Assembly: GCA_002315455.1 (NCBI GenBank)
Contig: DCGG01000167.1
Coordinates: forward strand, 16,708-32,785
Reading direction: 5' to 3'
DNA length: 16,078 nucleotides
Source of the DNA: Lentisphaeria bacterium UBA1784
GTDB taxonomy: Bacteria > Verrucomicrobiota > Lentisphaeria > Victivallales > Victivallaceae
How positions within the stretch are numbered: the first letter of the stretch is position 1; every line of letters starts with the position of its first letter. This document shows positions 7,702 through 15,173 of this stretch, piece after piece. The position numbers and the translations under genes are program-made. A model generated the notes under the pieces. It had not been told where the DNA came from. It searched no databases and was given only the letters and a program-made list of their open reading frames with translations.

Positions 7702-7833
7702 GGGACGTCTGGGACGGCATTTTTCAACTTATTGTAATACACGGGGACCATGTTCCCATCATGATACATGTGTATATTCGTGTATATGTTATAAAAAGTT
7801 TGAAACAGGCGTCCCAGGCGTCCCAGGCGTCCC
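7702..7833. repeat. imperfect inverted-repeat element with AT-rich core and three tandem 9-mers
   Basis: This is the notable content of the 243-bp gap between the NifX-like gene and hpf. A left arm at 7702-7718 (gggacgtctgggacggc) is matched by an inverted right arm at 7817-7833 (ggcgtcccaggcgtccc) with 15 of 17 positions complementary. Weaker complementarity extends inward through caactt (7725-7730) and aagttt (7797-7802). The right arm lies within three perfect tandem copies of aggcgtccc (7807-7815, 7816-7824, 7825-7833). The interior, about 7719-7806, is strikingly AT-rich for this genome and includes gtatattcgtgtatatgtta. No target-site duplication or coding capacity is visible. It could be a MITE-like or REP-like dispersed repeat, or a transcript-ending or processing structure between two convergently independent units on the same strand. 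Confidence 0.5.
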
Positions 7834-7836
7834 ACC

Positions 7837-7858
7837 CGTCCCCGTTTCAGCGGGGACG
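7837..7858 (-). terminator. hairpin just downstream of hpf, possible terminator
   Basis: A perfect 8-bp GC-rich stem (7837-7844 pairing with 7851-7858) encloses a 6-base loop (7845-7850), beginning 6 bp after the hpf stop codon on the minus strand. It is not followed directly by a T-run; the next T-rich stretch on that strand comes about 35-50 bases later. It may end or stabilise the hpf transcript, but it is not a classic intrinsic terminator. Confidence 0.35.
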
Positions 7859-7863
7859 CGGGG

Positions 7864-8214
7864 TCACATTTCCGCCATGGCCTCCTGCGCCTTTTTCAGC
7901 TCGGAGTCGCAGAGCGGGACTGCCTGATGGTCGCGGATCTTCTCCTTCAGAGAGTGCAACTGTCCCTCCACCTTGTCGGCGGCGGCGTCAATGGCACGGT
8001 ACAGATCGAAATCCTCAACAGAAGCGGTATAGACGTGGTATTTGCAACTGAAAACGAAGTTCGCCTTGAAACTGTTCTTGACCCGCTCCAGAACAAACTT
8101 GGCGGAAGTAGGCTTCAGAGAGGCGTCATCGACCATGGGCTGGATCCTTCCTTCGGCCTTTTCGCGGATCGCAGGGGTGATGTCAAACTGCCTGCCGGTT
8201 ACAATAACGTTCAT
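7864..8214 (-). CDS. hpf: ribosome hibernation-promoting factor HPF / RaiA family
   Basis: 116-residue protein of the HPF/YfiA (RaiA) family, which binds in the decoding region of the 30S subunit in stationary phase and promotes inactive ribosomes. Visible features are the N-terminal MNVIVTGRQFDITPAIREKAE (about 1-21), a basic central strand region with KFVLERVKNSFKANF, and the conserved DLYRAIDAAADKVEGQL segment (about 69-85). Length fits the short-type HPF of Gram-negatives; there is no long C-terminal dimerisation domain. The ATG at 8214 is set by an AAGGAGG ribosome site upstream and by where family similarity begins; in-frame sequence further upstream is low-complexity spacer. It lies downstream of lptB as in many Gram-negatives, but separated by 231 bp and without rpoN between them. 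Confidence 0.93.
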   Translation of the reverse strand: MNVIVTGRQFDITPAIREKAEGRIQPMVDDASLKPTSAKFVLERVKNSFKANFVFSCKYHVYTASVEDFDLYRAIDAAADKVEGQLHSLKEKIRDHQAVPLCDSELKKAQEAMAEM

Positions 8215-8370
8215 ACACGCCTCCTTCGGTAAAGGTCCCGGGGGAATTCCCGAAACCGGATGCTCATCTTCTTGCCGCCGCGCCTGCCGTTCCGCCCCGA
8301 AACCGGGCTGCCGTCTTCTGCGGATATTCCCCAAGAACTCCCAACGGCTCTGCTCGCGGCCCACTGATGG

Positions 8371-8427
8371 CTCTCTGTCCTCTGCGCTCCGCCCCTTGCT
8401 CTCCGCGCCCTGCCTCTCTGTCCTCTG
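8371..8427. repeat. low-complexity direct repeats in the lptB-hpf spacer
   Basis: Within the 231-bp non-coding spacer between lptB and hpf, the 14-mer ctctctgtcctctg occurs twice (8371-8384 and 8414-8427), joined by variants of the same pyrimidine-rich words (gcgctccgcc, ttgctctccgcgcc). A separate 11-mer cccgaaaccgg also occurs twice in the same spacer (8249-8259 and 8296-8306). No gene, clear promoter or RNA structure is recognised there. Confidence 0.55.
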
Positions 8428-8445
8428 TTCGCCGGGCATCCGGCA

Positions 8446-9189
8446 TCACATGGAGAACTGGGGTCCCAGATAGACTTCCTGCGCCTGCTTGTCGTTCACC
8501 AGAAATTCGCTGGGACCTTCCACGAGGATCTTGCCCTGACACATGAGATAGGCCCGGTCCACCACGGAGAGGGTCTCGCGAACGTTGTGGTCGGTGATCA
8601 GGATGCCGAGGTTCCGGTCCCGCAACTGAAGGATGATCTTCTGCACGTCGTTGACGGCGATGGGGTCCACTCCGCTGAAGGGCTCGTCCAGCATGATGAA
8701 GGAGGGATTGGTGACCAACGCCCGGGTGATCTCCAGCCGGCGGCGCTCTCCGCCGGAGAGGGTCATGGCCTTCTGCTTGCGGAGCCGGGTGAGCTGAAGT
8801 TCATCCAGAAGGGCGTCCAGACGGCGTTTCCGTTCGGCGCGGTTGATGGCCAGCGTCTCGAGGATGGCCATGATATTCTCCTCCACCGTCAACTTGCGGA
8901 AGATGGAGGGTTCCTGCGCCAGATATCCCATGCCCATGCGGGCGCGCCGGAACATGGGCATGTGGGTGATGTCCACCCCGCGGAAGGATATCTCGCCCGC
9001 ATCCGGACGGATCAAGCCCATGACCATGTAGAAACTGGTGGTTTTGCCGGCACCGTTCGGGCCGAGCAGGCCCACGACCTCGCCGGCCCGGACGTTCAGC
9101 GAGACGTCATTGACCACGTTGCGGTTATGATATGTTTTCACGAGGCCGTGAGCCTCGACGAGCATTTCGTTTTTTTCCAGTTCGTTCAC
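8446..9189 (-). CDS. lptB: LPS export ABC transporter ATP-binding protein LptB
   Basis: ATPase of the LptB2FGC complex, which powers extraction of lipopolysaccharide from the inner membrane. With the start used here (247 residues) the ABC motifs are Walker A GPNGAGKT (43-50), Q-loop Gln92 in YLAQEPSIF, signature LSGGE (144-148), Walker B FIMLDEP (164-170, with catalytic Glu169) and switch His201 in ITDHN. The SIFRKLTVEENI and EPFSGVDPIAV stretches are typical of LptB. The start is uncertain: GTG at 9189 has AAAGGA about 10 bp upstream; ATG at 9165 aligns best with the usual LptB N-terminus; ATG at 9219 has a poor ribosome site. The promoter at 9247-9274 rules out a start at 9270. It is cytoplasmic and membrane-associated. 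dnaE lies upstream and hpf downstream on the same strand. Confidence 0.95.
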   Translation of the reverse strand: MNELEKNEMLVEAHGLVKTYHNRNVVNDVSLNVRAGEVVGLLGPNGAGKTTSFYMVMGLIRPDAGEISFRGVDITHMPMFRRARMGMGYLAQEPSIFRKLTVEENIMAILETLAINRAERKRRLDALLDELQLTRLRKQKAMTLSGGERRRLEITRALVTNPSFIMLDEPFSGVDPIAVNDVQKIILQLRDRNLGILITDHNVRETLSVVDRAYLMCQGKILVEGPSEFLVNDKQAQEVYLGPQFSM

Positions 9190-9246
9190 GATCCAGCAAT
9201 CCTTTCCCGGGGAGTTCATCGGGGGATCCGGGCATCCCACACTCAT

Positions 9247-9274
9247 ATTATACCACTGACTTTTCCACATTCAA
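9247..9274 (-). promoter_or_regulatory. strong sigma70-type promoter for lptB (and hpf)
   Basis: On the minus strand a perfect TATAAT (9247-9252), preceded by an extended -10 TG (TGG TATAAT), has TTGAAT (9269-9274; first four bases match TTGACA) at a 16-bp spacing. It sits in an AT-rich stretch (9241-9310) that contrasts with the GC-rich surroundings. Transcription would start near 9240, upstream of all plausible lptB starts and downstream of the dnaE stop. Confidence 0.65.
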
Positions 9275-9360
9275 GCGGAAAAAGAACTTTTTTTCAAAAA
9301 TTTTCGGATTTCCGCCGCACAGGAGCGTTTTCCACCCGTGCGTTCCCTCCGGGAAGTGCA

Positions 9361-9400
9361 GAAAAGCCCGCTTTACGCCTGCGCTTTCTTCTCTGCGGGC
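9361..9400 (-). terminator. possible intrinsic terminator at the end of dnaE
   Basis: On the minus strand, GCCCGC in the last codons of dnaE (9395-9400) can pair with GCGGGC just past the stop (9366-9371), followed immediately by TTTT (9362-9365). The 23-base loop and 6-bp stem make it weak, so read-through into lptB is quite possible. Confidence 0.3.
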
Positions 9401-12400
9401 GGGCGGTTCCAGACCTTCCGGGAGGAAACGCAGGGCGTGGATTTGATCCGATAGCGCCCCTTCCCCAGCAGACGGTCGGAAGCCTCCAGCAGTTCTATGG
9501 TGGGAGTGATCTCCTTGCCGGTCTCGATGAAGTTCACGGCGCCGGATTCATCCACGACGCAGAGCATGAGTTTGGCCGTCCCGGGACGGGAGCAGGCCAG
9601 TTGTGACAGTTCCTTCAGCGAATCCGTCCGGATCTCCTTCTGGAAAATGTGGAAGTAGATCTCCATGGTGTAGCGCTCTGGCGCCTGCGCGAGGGGATAG
9701 GCCTTCTCCACCACGATCCGGGGACGGTCGCCTTCGTCCCGCTTGCTGACGGTGGCTTCCACAATCAGCTCGGCGCCCTGTTCCAGCACGATCCCCTCCT
9801 GCTGAATGGCGTTCAATGCGCGCTCATAGACCATGCACTCGCAGGAACCGTCCAGATCCTCCAGCGTCATGACGCCGAACTTCTTGCCGGAGTTCTTGCT
9901 GAATTTCACGTTGTAGGCGCTGACCATTCCGGCCAGCCGCACCGGGCTGCCGTCCTTGAACTCGTCCAGCGCATGCAGGGGCGTGGAGTAGGCGTGGATC
10001 AGAGCCGCGACCCGATCCAGCGGATGCCCGGAGACGTAAAAGCCAAGCAGTTCCTTCTCGCTCTTGAGGATCTCGTCCCAGCCGAATTCCGGGATGTCCG
10101 GGATCGGCACGGAATCCGCCTCGCCGGCCTCATCTCCGCCCAGCATGTCAAAGAGGGAACCCTGCCCCGCCGCCTTGTCTCTGGCCCGGCTGGCGGCGAA
10201 GTTCATCATCGGCTCCGCGATGGCGAGGATCTGGGAACGCCGGATCCCGAGGGAGTCCAACGCTCCGGAGCGGGTCAGATGCTCCAGCATCCGGGAGTTC
10301 ACGTCGCTGCCGCAGCGTTCACAGAAGTCCAGAAAACCGGTGAATTTGCCGTCTGCGGCGCGGCTGTCGATGATCCTGGTGGCCGCCACTTCCCCGAAAC
10401 CCTTGATGGCGCCCAGACCGAAGCGGATGCAGCCGTCCGAAACCGAGAAGGTGATGCCGCTGGAGTTCACGTCCGGCGGCAGGATCCGGATCCCCATCTC
10501 CCGGCAGGCGTTGATGAGGAACGCCAGTTTCTCGGCGTTTTCGATTTCACCGGTCATCACCGCCGCCATGAATTCCACCGGATAGTGCGCCTTGAGGTAG
10601 GCGGTCTGATAGGTCACCACGCCGTAGGCCGCAGAGTGAGATTTGTTGAAGCCGTATCCGGCGAACAATTTGATCTTCTCCCAGATCTGGTCCGCCAGTT
10701 TCTCGTCGATGTTGTTGGTCTCCCTGCACCCCTTGAAGAATTTCTCCTTCTGCTGGGCCAGCACGTCCACCTTCTTCTTGCCGATGGCGCGGCGCAGAAT
10801 GTCCGCTCCGCCGAGGGTGAAGCCTGCCAGCACCTGGACCACCTGCATGATCTGCTCCTGATAGAGCATGATGCCGTAGGTCTCCTTCAGGCAGCTCTCC
10901 ATGAGGGGGTGGTCGTAGATGATCTCCTCCTGCCCCTTCTTGCGGCGGATGAAGTCCGGAATGAACTGCATGGGGCCGGGCCGGTAGATGGCCAGAAGCG
11001 CGATGATGTGCTCGAGAGTCTCCACTCCGAAGGAGCGGCAGAGGTTCTGCATGCCGCCGGATTCCAGCTGGAACACCGCGATGGTATCGCCTTTCTGCAG
11101 CATCTCGAAAGTCTTTTTGTCGTCCAGCGGGATCTTCATCATGTCGAGATCGATCCCCTGAGATTTCCGGATGAGGTCCTGCGCCTCCCGGATGATGGTC
11201 AGCGTCTTGAGTCCGAGAAAGTCCATCTTCAGCAGGCCCTGCTCCTCGCAGGGGTGCGCCGGGAACGGCACCACCATGCTGTCGGAAGCACTCTTGGCAA
11301 GCGGCACCAGATTGTCCAGCCGCTGATCGCCGATGATGACGCCGGCGGCATGGATGCCGGTCTGCCGGTTCAATCCCTCCAGCACGGTGGCGTAGCGCCA
11401 GACCTTCTGAATGTCGGGATCGCTCTCCAGCGCCTGCGCAAGTTCGGGGTTTTCTTCCCTGGCCTTGGCGAGGGTCATCTTGGGATCGTCCGGAATCATC
11501 TTGGTGAGTCGGTTGCCGAACTCGAAATCGTATCCCAGCACCCGGGCCACGTCCTTGACCACGGCCTTGGCCTTCAACTGCCCGTAGGTGCAGATCTGCG
11601 CGACGCTGTCGGCTCCGTAGCGGCCGCGGACGTAGTCAATGACTTCGCCCCTGCGCTTTTCGCAGAAGTCCACGTCGAAATCGGGCGGGCTGACCCGTTC
11701 CGGGTTGAGGAAGCGCTCGAAAAAGAGGTTGAACCGCAGGGGATCAATGTCGGTGATCCGGGAGAGATAGGCCACGAGGGAGCCTGCGCCGGACCCTCGC
11801 CCCGGTCCCACAGGGACGCCCTCCGACTTGGCGTGGCGGATGAAATCCGAAACCACGAAGAAGTAACTGATGAAGCCGGTGCGTTCGATGATGCCCAGTT
11901 CGTACTCCATGCGTTCCAGGATCTTCTTCTGCCTCTCGTCCGGCTCTCCGATCTTCCGGGGGTCGAAACCGTAGCGCATTTCCATATTGTCGAAGCAGAC
12001 CTCCCGCAGATCGTCCTTGGTGGCGAGGTGTCCGTCCGGCATGAAGAACTTGGGATAGTGGTTCACCTCCGGCACGTAGTGGAACTTCATGGAACAGCGG
12101 TCCGCAATGAGCCGGGTGTTGGTGATGGCCTCGGGGAGTTCCCGGAAGATCTCCCGCATCTCCGCCTCGCTTTTGAAGTAATAGTCCGGCCCCGAAAACT
12201 GAAAGTGCTTCTCCGAAAGTTTCGCGCCGGTCTGGATGCAGAGCATGATCTCGTGGGCCTCGGCATCTTCCTTGCGCATGTAGTGGACGTCGTTGGTGGC
12301 GATGAGCTTCAACTCGTGCTTTTTCGCCATCTCCACAAGGAAACGGTTGCAGCGCTGTTCCTCCTCCATGCCGTGGTCCATCAGTTCGATGAAGTAGCGG

Positions 12401-12915
12401 TCCCGTCCGAAGATGTCCAGATGTTCCTTCAGGGCTGCCTCGGCGCGCTTCTCGTCCCCCTGCAGAAAATACTGGGATATCTCACCGCCGATGCAGGCGC
12501 TGGAGCAGATCAGTCCTTCGTTGTAGGCACGGAGCAGTTCTCTGTCGATCCGCGGCTTGTAGTAAAAGCCGTCCTTGTTGGCGGCGGACATCATCTTGCA
12601 GAGGCTCTTGTAACCCTGCTCGTTCTCGCAGAGCAAAATCAGGTGGAACCCACCCTTGTTGAAGGGTTTGGCGGCGGAAAAATCCCGCCGGTCCCCGGGC
12701 GCAACGTAGGCCTCCACGCCGACGATGGGATTGATCCCGGCAGCGGAGAGTTCCCGGTGGAACTCCTCCACGCCGCCCATGTATCCGTGGTCGGTAATGG
12801 CCATGGCGTTCATATTCATCTCGGCGGCCAGTTTCTTCAATCCGGAGATGGTGCAGGCCCCGTCCAGCATGCTGTAGTGGGTGTGCAGATGCAGATGTAC
12901 GAAATCGGAAGGCAT
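9373..12915 (-). CDS. dnaE: DNA polymerase III alpha subunit (DnaE)
   Basis: 1180-residue replicative polymerase, about the usual length for the DnaE1 type. It has an N-terminal PHP domain (HLHTHYS at 9-15, ITDHG at about 40-44, GVEAY at 66-70, TNDVHY at 208-212). Several metal-ligand positions of proofreading-type PHP domains are kept, though exonuclease activity cannot be claimed. The palm contains PVGPGRGSGAGSL (368-380) and PDFDVDF (411-417) with catalytic Asp412 and Asp414; the third Asp is in KMDFLGLKTL (about 565), matching E. coli D401/D403/D555. Then come YQEQIMQV, FNKSHSAAYG and a helix-hairpin-helix region. A probable beta-clamp motif QGSLF lies near 917-921, followed by an OB fold (about 990-1080). 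The start at 12915 has AGGGA upstream and begins with MPSDFVHLH, as in the family; upstream in-frame sequence overlaps the previous gene. It lies 11 bp after the LptA-like gene, an unusual setting. Confidence 0.97.
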   Translation of the reverse strand: MPSDFVHLHLHTHYSMLDGACTISGLKKLAAEMNMNAMAITDHGYMGGVEEFHRELSAAGINPIVGVEAYVAPGDRRDFSAAKPFNKGGFHLILLCENEQGYKSLCKMMSAANKDGFYYKPRIDRELLRAYNEGLICSSACIGGEISQYFLQGDEKRAEAALKEHLDIFGRDRYFIELMDHGMEEEQRCNRFLVEMAKKHELKLIATNDVHYMRKEDAEAHEIMLCIQTGAKLSEKHFQFSGPDYYFKSEAEMREIFRELPEAITNTRLIADRCSMKFHYVPEVNHYPKFFMPDGHLATKDDLREVCFDNMEMRYGFDPRKIGEPDERQKKILERMEYELGIIERTGFISYFFVVSDFIRHAKSEGVPVGPGRGSGAGSLVAYLSRITDIDPLRFNLFFERFLNPERVSPPDFDVDFCEKRRGEVIDYVRGRYGADSVAQICTYGQLKAKAVVKDVARVLGYDFEFGNRLTKMIPDDPKMTLAKAREENPELAQALESDPDIQKVWRYATVLEGLNRQTGIHAAGVIIGDQRLDNLVPLAKSASDSMVVPFPAHPCEEQGLLKMDFLGLKTLTIIREAQDLIRKSQGIDLDMMKIPLDDKKTFEMLQKGDTIAVFQLESGGMQNLCRSFGVETLEHIIALLAIYRPGPMQFIPDFIRRKKGQEEIIYDHPLMESCLKETYGIMLYQEQIMQVVQVLAGFTLGGADILRRAIGKKKVDVLAQQKEKFFKGCRETNNIDEKLADQIWEKIKLFAGYGFNKSHSAAYGVVTYQTAYLKAHYPVEFMAAVMTGEIENAEKLAFLINACREMGIRILPPDVNSSGITFSVSDGCIRFGLGAIKGFGEVAATRIIDSRAADGKFTGFLDFCERCGSDVNSRMLEHLTRSGALDSLGIRRSQILAIAEPMMNFAASRARDKAAGQGSLFDMLGGDEAGEADSVPIPDIPEFGWDEILKSEKELLGFYVSGHPLDRVAALIHAYSTPLHALDEFKDGSPVRLAGMVSAYNVKFSKNSGKKFGVMTLEDLDGSCECMVYERALNAIQQEGIVLEQGAELIVEATVSKRDEGDRPRIVVEKAYPLAQAPERYTMEIYFHIFQKEIRTDSLKELSQLACSRPGTAKLMLCVVDESGAVNFIETGKEITPTIELLEASDRLLGKGRYRIKSTPCVSSRKVWNRPPAEKKAQA

Positions 12916-12926
12916 GAGTGAAATCC

Positions 12927-15173
12927 CTAATTTTCTCTGGTGGTCACCGTCCGGCCCTGCGAGGTGAAGATCCCCTTCTCGACGTCGAACAGGATTTTGT
13001 CGCTGGTCTGCTTCATCCCGCTGCCCCGCAGCCACGGACGCGCCGGCGGCTGTGCGGAGAGGACGACCATCTGGTCGGCGACCGTGTAGACGCAACGGTC
13101 ACCGCCGGCCTGCTGAGCCTCGCCGTTCTCACCCAGACGCTCCATCTGGACCTCCTTTTCGCAGATCACGTACTGGAGTTCCAGACCGTCTCCAAAGAGC
13201 AGCCGCGAAGGAACCATGCTCGCATTGGGCAGAGCAAAGGGATCGTCGTCGGGGTCCGCCGGCTTCCCCTTCACGGGGTCGTTCTTGGAGGCGGGAACGG
13301 CGGCGAGATACATATCCTGACAGGAGACGCGGTTCTCGGCGTCGCTGATCACCACGTTTCCGTGGAATTCGGAGGTATTCTTCAGCAAGTCCATGGAACC
13401 TTTCAGAGAGTTCAACTGGCGTGTCCCGGTACCGCCGCTCAGCAGGCCCGGACGCGTCGGCTCCTTCAGATCATCGGAGCTGGAGGCAAGGCTCTCCGCG
13501 TGGAGTCCGTTCTCCGCGATCACGGCGATCAGGCGGGAATCACCTGACTGGAACATCCCGGGCTTCTTGACCTCGCCCGGCCGGACCTCCTGAAAAAGCA
13601 GCGAAAGTTTCTCGGTGGTGAGCTTGGCTCTGGGGTCCGTCAGCACCACGCTGCCGGAGGCCACCGCGTGGTCCAGCCGCTTGGAGCCGCCGGCCCGACC
13701 GCCGAAGAAAGGCGAGGAATCCAGCCGCTTGATGCCGGTGGTCTTTGCGGTCTTGGAATCGCCGAGGAAAAGTTCCAGTTTGTCGCAGTCCAGCGAGGAG
13801 AGGTCGTCGGAACCATGGACCTTCCCTATGAAGGTCACCACTCCAGAGGCATAGTTGAACTCACCCTGCTGCGCCGTCAGTTTCCCGGCGCCCTTGCCCG
13901 GCAGTTTCTCCTTGGTCGAAATGGTAAGCGGACCGGGAGATTCGATGCGTTCCAGACCGCCCACCGCCGCGGAAAGACCGTTCTTCCCGCCCTTGGGCGT
14001 GAGAAAGACCAGCAGACTTTGGCTCTCCAGCGTCATCTGCGGATCGACGATCCTGACGTTGCCCTGCATCTCGCCGCGGTTGGCGTTCATGTCGAAGACG
14101 CCCCGGTCGCAGTACGCCCTGCGCACGATGTCGCCCTCCTTGGATTCGACGATGCAGTTTCCCAGCGCCAGCACCCTGCGGTCGTTGCGGGAGATGATGA
14201 TGCGGTCCGCCTCGGCGGTCTCGCCATCCGCGGAGATGACCCGGGGCCGATCGGTCTGGCAGGTCAGAAGCAGTTCTCCCCGCTTCATGTCGTACTCCAT
14301 GTGGTCGGAGTGGGCGCGGGCGGGCTTTTCGCCGGGGACCCGTTCCCCGTAAACCGTCACGTTTCCGTCGGCGAGGACGCGGGAGATTCCGGAGGAGAGG
14401 ACGTTGGCATCCGGGACTTCGTTCTTCTTATCCGCGCCGCCCTTCCGGTCGATGAAGATCGTCAGCCGGTCGCACTCCAGTTTGCCGCGGGCCTCCAGCA
14501 GGATCACGTTACCAATCAGCATGGCCTGGGAACGGTCCACGTCGATGAGCATGGAATCGCCGGATGCCTCCACGAACTGCTGTTTCAGGGGAAGTATCGC
14601 CCCGGGGGCGAATTTGCGCGGATCGCTCTCCTCCTCCCGGACCACGATGCGCACATCGGAATTCACCACCAGCGTCCGGCGGGAAAAGTCCACCCGGTAC
14701 CCCAGACCGTCGATATCCAGCTGGGGGGAGCGGAAATAAACATCGTTGTTCCCGGTGGCGCAACGCTGTTCGATGTCGATCTCGCAGGTGGGCGAAAAGA
14801 CGATGCCGTCGCTGTACGCATTGCGGCTCGGCGTCCAGAAGGCGGAAACGTCCTTCAGCCTGGCCTTCAGGGGATAGGGAACCTTGTCGAACCAACTGTC
14901 CATAATCACGTCAACATCGCTGTTCCGGCGGATCACATCCAGCAGGACGTTGGTTCCCCGGAGCAACCGTTCCACCCGGTCGGCATAGCGGAAAAACACC
15001 ATGAGCTGAAGAATCCGGTTGTCCCGTTCCCGCTCCGGCGCGTTGTAGATGGGGATCTTGGCGTTCCGCATCTTCAGTCCGCGCAGACTGTCGAGATCTC
15101 CGCCGCCGCGGACCGGCAATACGGCACCGAACAGCAGTACCGCCAACAGCAAACCTGTCCCGAAACGCTTCAT
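12927..15173 (-). CDS. large LptC/LptA (OstA)-like LPS-transport protein
   Basis: 748-residue exported or N-terminally anchored protein (MKRFGTGLLLAVLLFGAVLP; hydrophobic run about 5-21). Residues about 30-180 resemble an LptC-like segment (strand-rich, ending SPQLDIDGLGYRVDFSRR...VNSDVRIVV). The remainder holds at least seven OstA/LptA-like strand units with the pattern G-x-V-x...-D/S-x-L-x-hydrophobic: about 221-242 (GNVILL...CDRLTIFI), 269-295, 335-361, 369-391 (GNVRIV...ESQSLLVFL), 448-470, 505-527 and 603-624 (GNVVIS...CQDMYLA). These are expected to stack into a long beta-jellyroll groove shielding LPS acyl chains across the periplasm. LptA is usually about 180 residues and LptC about 190, so this protein is far longer and may replace both. 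The start at 15173 gives a 4-bp ATGA overlap with kdsC and a signal sequence. Family by fold pattern and context; exact partner roles are inferred. Confidence 0.75.
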   Translation of the reverse strand: MKRFGTGLLLAVLLFGAVLPVRGGGDLDSLRGLKMRNAKIPIYNAPERERDNRILQLMVFFRYADRVERLLRGTNVLLDVIRRNSDVDVIMDSWFDKVPYPLKARLKDVSAFWTPSRNAYSDGIVFSPTCEIDIEQRCATGNNDVYFRSPQLDIDGLGYRVDFSRRTLVVNSDVRIVVREEESDPRKFAPGAILPLKQQFVEASGDSMLIDVDRSQAMLIGNVILLEARGKLECDRLTIFIDRKGGADKKNEVPDANVLSSGISRVLADGNVTVYGERVPGEKPARAHSDHMEYDMKRGELLLTCQTDRPRVISADGETAEADRIIISRNDRRVLALGNCIVESKEGDIVRRAYCDRGVFDMNANRGEMQGNVRIVDPQMTLESQSLLVFLTPKGGKNGLSAAVGGLERIESPGPLTISTKEKLPGKGAGKLTAQQGEFNYASGVVTFIGKVHGSDDLSSLDCDKLELFLGDSKTAKTTGIKRLDSSPFFGGRAGGSKRLDHAVASGSVVLTDPRAKLTTEKLSLLFQEVRPGEVKKPGMFQSGDSRLIAVIAENGLHAESLASSSDDLKEPTRPGLLSGGTGTRQLNSLKGSMDLLKNTSEFHGNVVISDAENRVSCQDMYLAAVPASKNDPVKGKPADPDDDPFALPNASMVPSRLLFGDGLELQYVICEKEVQMERLGENGEAQQAGGDRCVYTVADQMVVLSAQPPARPWLRGSGMKQTSDKILFDVEKGIFTSQGRTVTTREN

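Noticed and set aside
7807..7833. Tandem 9-mers considered as a CRISPR fragment
   Set aside because: Units are directly adjacent with no spacers and far too short for CRISPR repeats.
7653..8051. Plus-strand open frame across the 7621-7863 gap and hpf
   Set aside because: It translates the tandem repeats and the antisense of hpf, with no ribosome site or domain evidence.
8215..8439. N-terminal extension of hpf through the low-complexity spacer
   Set aside because: The sequence is charged and repetitive with no family similarity; AAGGAGG directly precedes the ATG at 8214.
9649..12921. 1090-codon open frame on the plus strand opposite dnaE
   Set aside because: It lies wholly antisense to a well-conserved dnaE; the translation is rich in H, V, L, G, D and E, as expected from the mirror of a GC-biased gene, and shows no domain pattern.
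12916..13095. N-terminal extension of dnaE
   Set aside because: It overlaps the end of the LptA-like gene; DnaE proteins begin close to the PHP HLHTHYS motif, which is 9 residues after the ATG at 12915.
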